Positions 31,728 to 43,297 of a DNA stretch of 64,000 nucleotides are shown here, piece by piece. The notes under the pieces were generated by a model that was not told where the DNA came from, ran no database searches, and saw only the letters and a program-made list of their open reading frames with translations. The stretch lies in contig JAGYKP010000104.1 of assembly GCA_018401555.1 (NCBI GenBank), positions 1 to 64,000 on the forward strand, given 5' to 3'. This DNA comes from Halomonas sp. (GTDB lineage: Bacteria; Pseudomonadota; Gammaproteobacteria; Pseudomonadales; Halomonadaceae). A program made the translations under genes and the position numbers. The first letter of the stretch is position 1, and every line of letters starts with the position of its first letter.

Positions 31728-32862
31728 GTGCGCTTCCTGCATCGTGCCTCACCATGGCGGGAGCTGTTCGCCGGGGAGACCCCGCCGGATCCCGCCACCC
31801 TGCCTGACCTGCTCGCGCCGCTGCGCGAGGCCCTGGCAAGCCTGGGGCCCCATCCCGATCTCGCCGATGCCCACGCCTGGCAGTCCCGCCTGGTGGAGGC
31901 CCTGGTGCGTCTCGACCTGCCCGGCTGGCGCATCGCCCAGCTGATCAGTGATCACAACGCCTGGCTCTACCGGCGTGCCATCCGCCTCGCCGAGATCGAG
32001 ATGCGCGGCCAGGGCTGGGGGGCGCCGCCGGTAGGCTATTGCGTGCTGGTGCTGGGCTCCGGAGGGCGCCACGAGAGCCTGCTGGCCCCGGACCAGGACA
32101 ATGCCATGATCATCGACGACTATCCGGATGCCCGGCACGTCGAGATCGACGGTTACTTCCAGTCGCTGGGCGAGCGCTTTACCGCACGGCTCGATGCGGC
32201 GGGCATCCCCCTGTGCAGCGGCCATGTCATGGCGCGTTGGCCGATGTGGCGCAAGCGCCTCTCGGAGTGGCAGCGCCAGCTCGATATATGGAGCGCCGAG
32301 CGGCGGGTGAAGCGGGTGCAGCAGGCCAATATCCTGCTCGACTTCACCCCGGTGCACGGTGACGAGGCCCTCGCCGAAGGGCTGCGTGACTGGGTAGCCG
32401 GGCGGCTTCCCGCGGCGGGGCTCTTCCTCGACGAGATGGCCGCGCTGCTCGACGAGCAGCCGGTGGCCCTGGATCGCTTCGGCAGGCTGGCCGGGTCGCT
32501 GGAGGGGGCGCCCCACGAGCAGGGCCCTCAACCTAAAGCACCAGGCGGCCGCTGCCGCTGGTCGCCGCGGTGCGCCTGCTGGCGCTGCGCCACGGCGTGC
32601 GCGAGACCGGACACCCCGGCGGCGTCTCGCGCGCCCTGGTTGCTGCGGCAGGCCATCGACACCGCGACCTGCCGGGCACTCACCGCCGCCCACGGTCGTC
32701 TGCAGGAGCTGCTGCTGAGCGAGCAGCGCCGTAACCTCGGCCGCCGGTCGCGCCGCGGACGGCTGGGTGGATGTCGCCCACCTGGGCGAGGACCAACACC
32801 TGCTGCTGCGCCACGACCTGCAGCAGATCAGGGCACTGCAGCGGCGGGCACGCCGGGCGTAG
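31728..32862 (+). CDS. DUF294 putative nucleotidyltransferase (frameshifted)
   Basis: A protein of the DUF294 nucleotidyltransferase-like family, related in fold to the GlnD/GlnE adenylyl- and uridylyltransferase domain. It starts GTG at 31728. The nucleotidyltransferase motif is LVLGSGGRHESLLAPDQDNA (GSxGRxE then DxD), and WRKRLSEWQRQLDIW and NILLDFTPVHGDEALAEGL follow. The C-terminal DUF294_C helical domain is readable only across frame changes near 32530, 32640 and 32750 (AVRLLALRHGVRETGTP-like, TAAHGRLQELLLSEQRRNL, GWVDVAHLGEDQHLLLRHDL). CBS or cNMP domains often found N-terminal in this family are absent. It converges on the symporter-kinase gene, overlapping its 3' end by about 35 nt. 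Confidence 0.78.
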
Positions 32863-35601
32863 CCGGGGGTGCCTCCGGGAGCTCCATGATCAGGCAGGCG
32901 CCGCCCAGGTGGCGGCGCCTCTTCCACCCATAGCCGGCCGCCGAGATGGGCCACGATGCCGCGGCTGATGGGCAGGCCCAGGCCGCTGCCGCGGGGGCGC
33001 CCGCGGCGCTTGTCGGGCGACTCCTCCGGGCGCTGGATCTGGTGGAACTTCTCGAACACCCGCTCGCGCTCCTGCGCATCGATGCCGGGGCCGTTGTCCT
33101 CCACCGCCAGGCGGTAGTGGGTCTTGTGGCGTATCAGGCTCAGGCGCACCCGGGGCCTTGCCTCGTCGGCGAACTTGCCGGCGTTGTCGAGCAGGTTGAT
33201 GATCACCTGCTCCAGCCGATCCGGGTCGCCTATCACCGGCGCCTCCTCGAGCTCGATCGCCACATCCAGCGCCACGCCACGATCCTCCTGCATATGGTGC
33301 ACTGCATCCACGCTATGGCGGGCCAGCGCCACCAGGTCCAGGCGCTGGGGGTTGAGGGTCAGACGCCCGCTCTCCAGGCGCGCCAGGTCGAGGATCTCCT
33401 CGATCAGCCGCGACAGGCGCTGGCTCTCCTTGACGACCACGTCGAGGAAGTGGATGCGCTTCTCCTCGGGCAGCTCGCCACTGTCGCGCAGGATCTCGGC
33501 GAAGGCGCGGATCGAGGTGAGCGGGGTACGCAGCTCGTGGCTGACCATGGCCACGAACTCGTCCTTGAGCCGGTCGAGCTCACGCAGGCGTTCGTTGGCG
33601 GCGCGCAGCTCCTCGCTGGCCTGGGCCAGTTCGCTGGACTTCTGCTCCAGGCGGCGGTTGATCTCCAGGGTCTCGGAGGTGGTGTCGAGGATACTGAGGA
33701 TCGACTCCAGGTCCAGCGCCTCGCCGCGCACCACCGAGTTGATCAGCACCCGCGCCGAGGCGTTGCCCAGCGCCCCGGAGAGCGCCTGTTCGGCGCGGGC
33801 GATCCAGCTTCGGCGGCGTGGGCTGGCTGTCCTCGGCATCGCCTCCTTGGCCTCGGCGTCGGCGAAGACTCGGGCAGTAGCTCCGGTCCCCAGGTAGCGG
33901 TCGAGCAGCGCGCGCAGCTCGCCGCGGGTGGTCTGACCGTGCCATAGCGAGGTCTGCAGCAGATGGGGGTGCATCGCCTCGGCGAACAGCGCCGCCTGGG
34001 TCTGCTCCAGCGGCGACTGGCGGCTGAACAGCGAGACTCCCACCAGCAGGCCGAGGTTGGCGGTCAGGCTCCACAGCAGCGAGTGGGTGTAGATGTCCCA
34101 GCCCTCCAGGCCGAACAGCGCGTAGGGGCGCAGCCAGGCGATGCCGAAGGGGCCCTGCTCGAGGAAGCCGGCGTCCAGCCAGCCGGACTGGGCGAAACCG
34201 GGTATCAGCAGCGTCCAGGCCCACACCAGGGTGCCGGCGATCAGTCCCAGGGCGGCGCCGCGACGATGGGCGCCGCGCCAGTACATGCCGACCAGCATGG
34301 CCGGGGCGAACTGGCAGGCGGCGGCGAAGGAGACCAGGCCGATGGTCACCAGGCTGTAGGCGTCACCGACCAGGGCGTGATAGAGGTAGCCCATCAGCAG
34401 GATCAGCACGATAGCCACGCGGCGTATGCCCAGCAGCCAGCCGGCCAGCTCGCCGCTGGCGCTGCGGTGCAGGCGCCGGGTGCGCAGCAGCAGGGGCATG
34501 ATCAGCTGGTTGCTGACCATGGTGGAGAGGGCAATGGTCTCGACGATCACCATGCTGGTGGCCGCCGAGAGCCCGCCGATGAAGACCAGCAGCGGCAGGC
34601 CCTGGAGGTCCGCCGAGAGCGGCAGGGTGAGTACGAAGCTGTCGGGGTCGGCATCGCCCATCAGCAACAGCCCGGCCATGGCGATGGGGATCACGAACAG
34701 GTTGATGGCCAGCAGGTAGAGCGGGAAGAGCCAGCTGGCGCGGGCCAGGTGGCGCTCGTCGACGTTCTCCACCACCAGCACCTGGAACTGGCGGGGCAGG
34801 GTGAGGAAGGCGAGGAAGGCGAGCACCAGCATGCCCACCCAGCCGGTGGCGCCTCCGGGCACGGCATCCAGCCCCAGTCGCTCGGCCAGCTCCGGCGTGG
34901 CGGCGACCTGGGCGAAGAGATCGCCGGGACCCTGGAAGAGCACGAAAACGGTAAACACCCCTACCGAGAGGAAGGCCACCAGCTTGACCAGCGACTCGAA
35001 GGCGATGGCCGCCACCATGCCCTCGTGGCGCTCGCTGGCGTCCAGATGGCGGGTGCCGAAGAGGATGATGAACACCGCCAGCACCAGCGCCACCCAGAAC
35101 GACTTGTCGAGCCAGAAGGGCTCGTCGGCCAGACGCAGGTCGGCGGCCTGGGGGTAGTTGACCAGCACGGCGTGGCTGACGGTGATCGCCTTGAGCTGCA
35201 GGGCGATATAGGGCGTGATGCCGATCAGCGCGATCAGCGCCACCAGCGCGCCCAGGCTCGAGCTCTTGCCGTAGCGGGCGCTGATGAAGTCGGCGATGGA
35301 GGTGATGCGCTGGGCGCCAGCGATGCGCACCATCTTGCGGATCAGGAAGGGGGCCATCAGCATCGCCAGGGTCGGGCCCAGGTAGATCAGCAGGAAGCTG
35401 GGGCCGATACTGGGCGGCGCGCCGCACGCTGCCATAGAAGGTCCAGGCGGTGCAGTAGACGGCGATGGAGAGCGCATAGACGTTGGGCGAGCCGATCAGC
35501 GAGCGGCCCAGCTCGGCGCGGCGGTCGCCCCAGGCGGCGATCAGGAACAGCAGTGCCAGGTAGCCGAAGGCGACGCCGAGCACCACGAGATCGCTGCGCA
35601 T
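32828..35601 (-). CDS. CbrA-like Na+/solute symporter fused to sensor histidine kinase (frameshifted)
   Basis: A hybrid sensor of about 920 residues. The N-terminal half is a sodium:solute symporter with roughly 12-13 membrane segments (MRSDLVVLGVAFGYLALLFL; FADFISARYGK-like SIADFISARYGKSSSLGALV; GMLVLAFLAFLTLPRQFQVL). A linker with a coiled coil (LEINRRLEQKSSELAQASEE) leads to HisKA with the phosphoacceptor in FVAMVSHELRTPLTSIRAFA. HATPase boxes follow: VIINLLDNAGKFADEA (N), VEDNGPGIDAQERERVFEKF (G1/F) and GSGLGLPISRGIVAHLGGRL (G2). Frame changes fall near 35420 and 32900. No internal PAS domain is obvious between the symporter and the kinase. CbrA in Pseudomonas senses carbon/nitrogen state and transports histidine; here the likely partner is the receiver encoded at 37935-38306. 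Confidence 0.88.
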
Positions 35602-35604
35602 GGC

Positions 35605-35827
35605 CTACTCCTCGGGTGGCGTGCGATGCGTGGGTGCCGCCGGGTGCTCCATCAGCCAGGCGGCCAGGCCGATCACCAGGCCCCAGGCGACGAACAGGTA
35701 GAGTGGCAGCCAGCCGAGGATCGCCGCGGCGCGGTCCGGCACCAGCACCAGTGGTGGTGTGAACAGCAGTGCGGCGCAGCACGATCAGTGCCAGCAGCCG
35801 TTCGCGGCGGCGCGGGGCGCTCAGCAT
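35605..35827 (-). CDS. Small two-TM membrane protein upstream of the symporter-kinase (frameshifted)
   Basis: About 74 residues when one base is adjusted near 35775. MLSAPRRRERLLALIVL leads into a hydrophobic segment (GALLFTPPLVLV-like), then AAAILGWLPLYLFVAWGLVI and GLAAWLMEHPAAPTHRTPPE with a stop at 35605. Its position, 3 nt before the symporter-kinase start, resembles the small CbrX-type or YjcH-type genes that precede SSS-family symporters. I infer a partner or coupling role for the symporter, and there is no motif that would prove it. Confidence 0.6.
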
Positions 35828-35855
35828 GGCCCGCTCCTGGGGTCAGTGGTGGCGG

Positions 35856-37934
35856 TCATGAGGCGCAGGCGTCCTCCTTGTTGAGGGCGCTGTTCTGCAG
35901 GGCCAGCGCCTTCTCCAGGGTATCGATGCCGCCGCGGCCTCCGGAGCCGCGGCAGCAGCGAGAGCCACAACTCGGCGGTGACCCGGGCGTCGCCCAGGGC
36001 GGTGTGCCGGGTGCCGGGCGGGAAGGCGAGGTCGTAGCGCTCGGCCAGGGTGTCGAGGTCGTGGCCGTCGAGGCTGGCATCGAGCGCCCGGGAGATCAGC
36101 AGGGTGTCGAGCACAGGCATGTCCAGCTCGATGCCGGCCCCCGGCGGCTGCAGGGCCAGCAGGTCGAAGGCAGCGTTGTGGGCCAGGATTACCGCATCCC
36201 CCACGTAGTCGCGGAAGCGCGGCAGAGCCACCGGAGAGGGGCGGCGCGCCGGCCACCGCATCGTCGGTGATGCCGTGGATGGCGGTGCTGGCCGGCGGGA
36301 TCGGCTTGCCCGGATCGACCGTAGAGATCGAAGATCTCGCTGGCCAGCAGGCGGGCGTTGACGATGCGACAGGCGCCGATGCTGATCACGGTGTCGCCGC
36401 GGCGCAGCTCCGAGGCCGGTGGTCTCTGCGTGTCGAAGGCGACGACCTCCAGGGCGCGCAGCGGGCGCGCGGCCAGCTCCGCATCGGGGGCCGGCAGGTC
36501 GGCGATGCCGAAGTCGTGGAACTCGGGGCGTGGCGGGGTCGCCGGGAGCGTGCGCCCCGACGCGTTCGGTGGCCGGCAGGGGCAGGCGCAGGCGGGCATG
36601 CTCGCCGTCGTCATCGGCCGAGGCTCCAGGCGTCGCTGGCGTGCTGACGCAGCACGTCGGCCACCCGCGGATTGAGGGGCAGTGACTCCAGGTGCCTGCT
36701 GCTGCCACTCCGCCGAGGCAGCGCTCGGAGAGCGGCGCCCCCTGCCAGATCAGGTCGAGGTAGACCCGCTTGTTGCCCAGGCACACCTCGCCCTCCAGGG
36801 GCGTCTCGCCAAGCTTCGCTTCCAGGGTGTCGAGCAGCGAGCCGAGCAGCACCAACAGGGCGCTGGCGTCGCCCTTGAGCCAGGCCGGCATGCCCACGGC
36901 GGTGACCTGGCGCTCGGCGGGGCGACGTTCATTGAGGCTGGCCCAGAGGGTCGTTGGACCACAGCGGGATCAGGCGCTCGCCCTCCTGCTGCATGCGCCT
37001 CGACCAGCGAGGCGAGGCCCTCTGATGTCCTCGGCCAGGCCCTGGCTCTCCTCATGGATCACCCGGCTCCAGCCGGCGGCGCATCTCCCCGGCCCCCTCG
37101 GGCAGGGCGGAGAGGGCATCGGCGGCGCTGGGTCAGGCTGGCACCGTGGCGGCGCAGGCGTGGCAGGCCGTCGAGCAGCTCGGCCCGGGCACCCATCTCG
37201 CTGGTCCAGGCGGCGGTGGTGTCCGGTGAGCGTGAGCAGGGTCTCGCCATGGCTTCCGGGCACCCGGCGCAGCACTAGCCCGCAGCCAGCGCTCGCCGCT
37301 GGGGACCAGCACCTCGCGCGGGGCGCCATTGGCGGGCAGCTGGCGCAGGGCGTCCTGCAGGCTTGCGGCCGACAACAGGGTCTCGAGTCGCTTGCCCAGT
37401 CCCAGGCTGGCGTGGTCCTCGAACAGCGCCTCGGCGGCCTGGTTGAAAAGCAGGATGCGACGATGGTGGTCGCACAGCAGCAGCGGTGTGTCGAGCACCT
37501 GCAGCAGCGTCTCGAGCTCCTGGCGGATACGCGCGGCGCTGCGGGCCCCTCGGCGTGGGCGGTGGCCAGGCGCGAGCGATCGCTGCGCCACGCCTCGCGC
37601 ACCCGTACCAGGTCGGGCCCGAGGGCTCGCAACCAGCCCTCGGGCGGGTAGTCGTCGCGGGCATCGGGGTTGGCCACCAGCCGCGCCAGTTGCACCTGCA
37701 GGTGGCGCAGCGGGGTGAACAGCTGGCGCTCCAGTAGCAGGCCGACCAGGAAGATGGTACCGCCGCCGGAGAAGCAACCCGCCCACAGCACCAGCCGGGC
37801 GAGGCCCTGGGGCTGGAAGAGGGTGTCGAGCCACAGCGCAAAGGTGGCACCGCCGAAGATGCTGATGCCGCTGAGCAGCAGCCACAGGCCGATGAGGCGC
37901 TGGCGGCGGGGCAGGCCGGAGGGACGACGCGCCA

Positions 37935-37935
<1 letters not shown>
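35856..37935 (-). CDS. Membrane sensor-kinase-like protein fused to a DEDDh 3'-5' exonuclease (multiply frameshifted)
   Basis: About 690 residues readable across frames. The N-terminus has two membrane segments (IGLWLLLSGISIFGGATFAL and LVLWAGCFSGGGTIFLVGLL) followed by a HAMP-like helix (FTPLRHLQVQLARLV). A PAS-like domain follows (LLQVLDTPLLLCDHHRRILL, FNQAAEALFEDHASLGLGKR). Next is a degenerate kinase region with an N-box-like helix (LKGDASALLVLLGSLLDTLE), with no HisKA phospho-histidine motif found. The C-terminal 250 residues are an exonuclease: FDT then TTGLELRRGDTVISIGACRI (motif I, one base shifted), AVILAHNAAFDLLALQPPG (motif II) and RHTALGDARVTAELWLSLLP (motif III). Frame changes are near 36250, 36320, 36430, 36600, 36950-37070 and 37530. 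Its start overlaps the receiver gene's stop. An alternative is two separate genes, but no start site stands out before the exonuclease. Confidence 0.68.
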
Positions 37936-38306
<371 letters not shown>

Positions 38307-38440
38307 GACGCCCTCCTGTTATTTATCGTCGTTGTTGGCGTCAGTCTAAGTGGCCGTCGATGGCCGGGCAAAGACGACCTTGGCAGGAGGCGCGCTTGCT
38401 GCCGTGCTAGGGTGACCCCATGGACAACCGGGAGAGCGCG

Positions 38441-39101
38441 ATGATCGAGGTTCACCATCTGGAGAATTCCCGCTCGCAGCGGGTCGTGTGGCTACTCGAG
38501 GAGCTGGGTGCCGAGTTCGAGGTCGTGACCCATCGGCGCGACCCCCAGACCCTGCTGGCGCCCGACACCCTGCGCGAGCTGCACCCGCTGGGCAAGTCGC
38601 CGCTGATCCGGGATCGCAGTCGCAGTGAGCGTGTGCTGGCCGAGTCGGGGGCGATCCTTGACTACCTGGTCGAGCATCACGACCCCGAGCGTCGGCTGGT
38701 GCCGCCCAGCGGCAGCGAAGCCTTCGAGCGCTACCGCTTCTGGATGCACCACGCCGAGGGCTCGGCGATGCCACCACTGGTGATGCGGCTGGTGTTCTCG
38801 CGAGACTCGGTCAGCCACCGGTGCCGGCTCTGGCGCGGCCGCTGGGCAGGATGTTTGCGCGCGGGGTGGAGCAGCAGTACCTGGGACCGGACATCCACCG
38901 CCTGGTGGCATTCTGGGAGGATGAGCTGGCCCGCGGACCTGGTTTGCCGGCGAGGCGTTCAGTGTCGCCGATATCCAGATGAGCTTCCCGGTGCTGGCCC
39001 TGGCCAGCCGGGGCGGCCTGGAGGGCTACCCGAACCTGCAGGCCTTCCTCGCGGCGTGCCGCGAGCGCGAGGCTTATCAACGCACGGTGGCGCGTATCTA
39101 G
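38441..39101 (+). CDS. Glutathione S-transferase family protein (frameshifted)
   Basis: A cytosolic GST of about 220 residues. The thioredoxin-like N-terminal domain reads MIEVHHLENSRSQRVVWLLE, LRELHPLGKSPLI and ESGAILDYLVEHHDPERRLV (the SNAIL-type glutathione motif appears as ESGAIL). After frame changes near 38815 and 38940 the helical C-terminal domain ends FAGEAFSVADIQMSFPVLAL and YPNLQAFLAACREREAYQRT with a stop at 39099. I prefer ATG 38441, preceded by GGGAGAG, over the in-frame ATG at 38420. The substrate is unknown. Confidence 0.85.
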
Positions 39102-39288
39102 CGAGTTCGAGCCTTCACGCCGCGTGATGCCCTCTGACTCGATGGCTCTAATACTTTCGTCGCGAAAGTGGTGATTAGCCGGCGAAGCGCATGGACGCGA
39201 AGGTAACAAGGTTAGACCATTGTCTGCAGGGTCCCATACCGAGGCCTTGCATCCTGTTCAACCCACACCCACCTGCTAGGAGTGAGCC

Positions 39289-40972
39289 ATGAGTGCCATT
39301 CTCGTCCTGGTCCTGGGTCTTGCCGCGATGGCGGCCGGGTACTTCCTGTACTCGAAGTTCATCGCCGAGAAGATCTACCGACTGGACCCCGACTTCAAGA
39401 CGCCCGCCCACGAGTATGAAGACGGCGTCGACTTCGTTGCCCACCAACCGCTATGTGCTGTGGGGCCACCACTTCACCTCCGTGGCCGGCGCCGCCCCCA
39501 TCGTCGGGCCCGCCATCGCCGTGATCTGGGGCTGGGTCCCGGCCTTCCTGTGGGTAGTGCTGGGCACCGTGTTCTTCGCCGGGGTGCATGACTTCGGCGC
39601 CATCTGGGCCAGCGTACGCAACAAGGCCAAGTCGGTCGGTGCCCTGACCGGCGACGTGGTCGGCAAGCGAGCGCGCAGCATCTTCATGATCGTCATCTTC
39701 CTGGTGCTGCTGATGGTCAACGCGGTGTTCGCCGTGGTGATCGCCGGCCTGATGATGAACTTCTCCAGTGCCGTGGTCCCGGTGTGGGGTGCCATTCTGG
39801 TGGCCCTGGTGATCGGCCAGATGATCTATCGCCGCAAGATGAGCCTGCCGATGGTCTCTATCGTCGGCGTCGTGGCCCTCTACGCGTTGATCGGCATCGG
39901 TCCCTCGGTGCCGCTGCAGATGCCGGCGGAAGTCGCGGGTGTCTCGGGTAACGCCATCTGGATCCTGCTGCTGTTCGGCTATGCCGCCATCGCCTCGCTG
40001 CTGCCGGTGTGGGTGCTGCTGCAGCCCCGCGACTACATCAACGGCCTGCAGCTGTTCGTCGGTCTGATCATCCTCTACGGCGCCATCCTGCTGCTCAACC
40101 CGAGCATGGTCGCCCCGGCCTTCAACGACAATGTGCCGGCCGGTACCCCATCACTGCTGCCGCTGCTGTTCGTGACCATCGCCTGTGGTGCGATTTCCGG
40201 CTTCCATGGCCTGGTCTCCTCCGGCACCACCTCCAAGCAGCTCAACAAGGAAACCGACGCCCGCTTCGTCGGCTACTTCGGTGCCGTGGGTGAGGGCATG
40301 CTGGCGCTGGCCGCCGATCCTCGCCGCGAACCGCCGGCTTCGCCAGCCTCGCCGACTGGGAGGCGATGTACACCGCCTTCGGTCAGGGCGGCGTCAACGC
40401 CTTCGTCGAGGGCGGTGCCTTCATCATCCACAACGGCCTGGGCCTGCCCGAAGCCACCGCGGCGACCCTGCTCACCGTGATGGCGGCGCTGTTCGCCGGC
40501 ACCACCATGGATACCGGCCTGCGCCTGCAGCGCTACATCTTCCAGGAGTGGGGCGAGATCTATAACCAGCCGTGGATGAAGAAGCCGGCCGTGGCCACCC
40601 TGCTGGCGGTGGGCAGCTGCCTGCTGCTGGCCTTCGGCGCCGGCGGCGCGGATGGTTCCGGTGGCCTGATCATCTGGCCGCTGTTCGGTACCACCAACCA
40701 GCTGCTGGCGGGCCTGACCCTGCTGGTGGTCGCGGTGATGCTGGTGCGCCTGGGGCGCCGCTGGATGTGAGTACACCCTGGCACCCCTGGCCTTCCTGCT
40801 GGTGATGACCATCGCCGCGCTGCTGATCCAGCTGCGCACCTTCTTCGACCAGGGCAACTACTTCCTGCTGGGCCTGGACATCGTGGTGCTGGTGGCCGCG
40901 ATCCTGGTGGCGCTGGAGTGTGTCTCCGCGCTCAAGCGGCTGCGCAACGAGGCGCCTGCCAAGCAGGAGTGA
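39289..40972 (+). CDS. cstA: Carbon starvation protein CstA family transporter (frameshifted)
   Basis: A polytopic transporter of the CstA/BtsT family, which imports peptides or pyruvate under nutrient limitation. MSAILVLVLGLAAMAAGYFL and YRLDPDFKTPAHEYEDGVDF open it. After a frame change near 39445, NRYVLWGHHFTSVAGAAPIV with GPAIAVIWGW is the family hallmark, followed by AGVHDFGAIWASVRNKAKSV, CGAISGFHGLVSSGTTSKQL, and, after another change near 40320, AAILAANAGFASLADW-like sequence and FAGTTMDTGLRLQRYIFQEW. A third change near 40770 restores LAFLLVMTIAALLIQLRTFF and the stop at 40970. About 560 residues with around 14-16 membrane segments. Confidence 0.92.
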
Positions 40973-40988
40973 ACGCAAGGAGAGAAGG

Positions 40989-41296
40989 ATGAGCGACGAC
41001 CGACACGAAGGTCGTGAGGCTCGTCTCGAACGGATTCGGGCCTGAGCTTGAGCCAGGCCTGTTTCTTCGCGGAGGGAGGGTCTACTCCTCCCCCTACCGG
41101 GGCGCGATAGCCCGCGCCCGGCGAGACGAGGACGACCTCTTCATGCTGCTGGTGTTCTCCGAGATGATGGGAGTGCCCAATCCGGCGGCCTACTACACCC
41201 TGGAGCTGCAGCTCCCTGCTGCTGGAACGCTTCCATGACTGGCACCGCCGCATGGGCATGGAGCGTTCGCCCCTGGATCACTTCAAGTGCTGCTGA
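40989..41296 (+). CDS. Cory-CC-star-type small protein (frameshifted)
   Basis: A short protein of about 102 residues beginning MSDDRHEGREARLERIRA, 16 nt after cstA. A frame change near 41040 leads to YRGAIARARRDEDDLFMLLV and FSEMMGVPNPAAYYTLEL. Another near 41215 leads to LLERFHDWHRRMGMERSPLD and the ending HFKCC followed directly by the stop. A Cys-Cys at the extreme C-terminus with the preceding MGxPNPxxYY and HxWHxRMGMExSP pattern matches what I remember of the cory-CC-star family. Its function is unknown. It lies between cstA and an ArsA/GET3-type ATPase on the same strand. Confidence 0.7.
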
Positions 41297-41375
41297 GGCC
41301 CTTTGGGCAGTAACAAGGGGCAAGTGACAAGGAACCCCCTTGCCGGGAGTGATGCGGGGGAAACACCATCCTCTC

Positions 41376-41431
41376 TTGCAGCTTGCAGCTTGCAGCTTGC
41401 AGCTTGCAGCTTGCAGCTTGCAGCTTGCAGC
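41376..41431. repeat. Tandem heptamer array (TTGCAGC x8)
   Basis: Eight perfect head-to-tail 7-nt units lie between the cory-CC-star stop and the ATPase start, ending 21 nt before that ATG. A related AGCTTCC array occurs at 29203-29276. Confidence 0.97.
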
Positions 41432-41452
41432 TAAATAACCACGGAACCGCAT

Positions 41453-42462
41453 ATGAGAGAGTTACTCGACAAGCGCCTGCTGTGGGTAGGCGGCAAGGGC
41501 GGGGTCGGCAAGACCACCGTAGCCGCGGCCCTGGCGGTACTCGCCGCCCGCCGCGGGAAGTGCGTACTGGTGGTCTCCACCGACCCGGCCCATAGCCTCG
41601 GCGATGTCTTCGATCGCGAGCTGTCCGATGCGCCCCGCCGCCTGCTGCCCAACCTCGATGCCATGGAGATCGACCCCGACGCCGAGGTGGAGGCCCACCT
41701 GGCCCGGGTCACCGCGCAGATGCGGCGCTATGCGGCGCCGGAGATGATGGCCGAGCTGGAGCGCCAGATGCGCCTGACCCGGCAGTCGCCGGGCACCCAG
41801 GAAGCGGCGCTGCTGGAGCGGCTGGCGCGGATCATCACCGATGACGAGGCCGACTGGGACCTGATCATCTTCGATACCGCGCCCACCGGCCACTACCCTG
41901 CGGCTGCTGACCCTGCCCGAGGCCATGGCGGCCTGGACCGATGGCCTGCTGGCGCATAATCGCAAGTCCGAGGAGCTGGGCAAGGTGCTCTCCCACCTGA
42001 CGCCCAAGCGCGGCCGCGACGTTGGCCAGCCCCTTCGACGATCCGAAGGAGAACGAGCTGGCCGACCTGGACGACAAGACCCGCGACGTGGCGAAGACCC
42101 TGATCGATCGCCGGCGCCTCTTCCACCAGGCGCGGCGACGCATCGAGAACGCCGACGAGAGCGGCTTCCTGTTCGTGCTGACGCCGGAACGGCTGCCGAT
42201 CCTCGAGACCGCCCGTGCCGTGGCGACCCTGGAGGAGGCCCATGTCCCGGTGGCCGGGACCCTGGTCAACCGGGTCATTCCCCCGGAGGCCGATGGCGTC
42301 TTCCTCAACGCTCGCCGCGAACAGGAGGCCACCTATCTGGCACGCATCGACGTGGAGCTGGGTCACCTGCCGCGCCCGCGGCTACCCTGGCTGCCCACCG
42401 ACGTGCAGGGCATCGAGATCCTCGAGCAGCTGGCGGAACGCCTGGAGGCTGAAGGCTTCTAG
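41453..42462 (+). CDS. ArsA/GET3 (TRC40) family ATPase (frameshifted)
   Basis: A deviant-Walker-A P-loop ATPase. LLWVGGKGGVGKTTVAAALA holds the signature KGGxGKTT, STDPAHSLGDVFD is the switch I region, and LIIFDTAPTGHY is the Walker B/switch II aspartate motif (FDTAPTGHT in the family). After a frame change near 41895 come LPEAMAAWTDGLLAHNRKS and, after another near 42025, FHQARRRIENADESGFLFVL, AGTLVNRVIP and LPTDVQGIEILEQLAERL. About 336 residues. The canonical ArsA cysteines for arsenite are not apparent, and no arsenite genes are nearby, so membrane-protein targeting or another role is as likely. Confidence 0.82.
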
Positions 42463-43215
42463 CGGTCTCGGCAGCTGGGCCCTGAGCCAGCTTACCCCGC
42501 GACCCAGCCACTCGTGCAGGGCGCGGGTGCTCTGGTTGAGGTGGTAGGCGCGCGGGATCCAGGCGTGGAGGCCCGGCGGCGGGGCGCTGGCGAACTCGGT
42601 GGTGCCGCTACCACCTCCAGGCCTGCCCGCTCGAACTCCGCGCTCGCCCGGGGCAGGTGCCAGGCCTGGGAGACCAGGGCGACGCGCTCGATCCCCGCGC
42701 CGGCCAGCATGGCGGCGCTGAAGTGGGCATTTTCTGCGGTGTTGCGGCTCTCGCCCTCCAGCCAGCGTACCGGCACCCCGAACACCTCACGCAGTGCCGC
42801 GGCCATCAGGCTGGCCTCGGCGCTGTGTTCGTCATGGACGCGACCGCCGCTGACCAGGATCGGCCAGTCGCTGCCACGCTGCAGCCAGGCGCCATAGGCC
42901 AGGCGTCGCCAGGTGGGATTGCTGGGGCGTCGCCCCAGCCGAACTCGGGGCTCCGGTAGTCGCGGCCGCCGCCGAGGATGACGATGGCCCCCTCGCCTCG
43001 CAGGGCCGCGGGGCCGGAGAGCGGCGGCGGTTCCAGCCCCTGGCGCAGGGCGTGGCTCGCTATCGGGGTGGCGAGCACCAGCGGGCTGGCGAGGCCCACG
43101 GCGATCAGCAGACCGCCTGTCAGCCGTCGGGCCCGGCGGCGAGGCCGGCGAGGCCGGCGAGGATCAGCAGGGCGTTGATGACCGGCGGCAGCAGGAGGTA
43201 TTTCAGCGCTTCCAT
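42463..43215 (-). CDS. YdcF/DUF218 family membrane protein (frameshifted)
   Basis: A DUF218 (YdcF/ElyC-like) protein probably acting in the envelope. The start ATG at 43215 opens MEALKYLLLPPVINALLILA, then after a frame change near 43130 comes a second membrane segment (LLIAVGLASPLVLATPIASH) and the DUF218 core: GAIVILGGGRDYRSPEFGWG, VSGGRVHDEHSAEASLMA (shifted frame), VRWLEGESRNTAENAHFSAA and RVALVSQAWHLPRASAEFER. The GGG, E-S-x-N-T-x-E-N and HxxR motifs are the family landmarks. Near 42610 the frame changes again (FASAPPPGLHAWIPRAYHLN, TRALHEWLGRGVSWL). The exact stop is uncertain within 42380-42470. Confidence 0.8.
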
Positions 43216-43297
43216 GGAGTGAACTCGTCGGGGCCTGCCGCCAGTCAAGCAGGCTGTGACGGTCGATGCCAGCCTTCGCTGGTCAACGGCTGTCCCG

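Noticed and set aside
41453..42462. Arsenite-resistance ATPase ArsA
   Set aside because: It has one ATPase unit, no evident metal-binding cysteines and no arsenite genes nearby. The GET3/TRC40-like label is safer.
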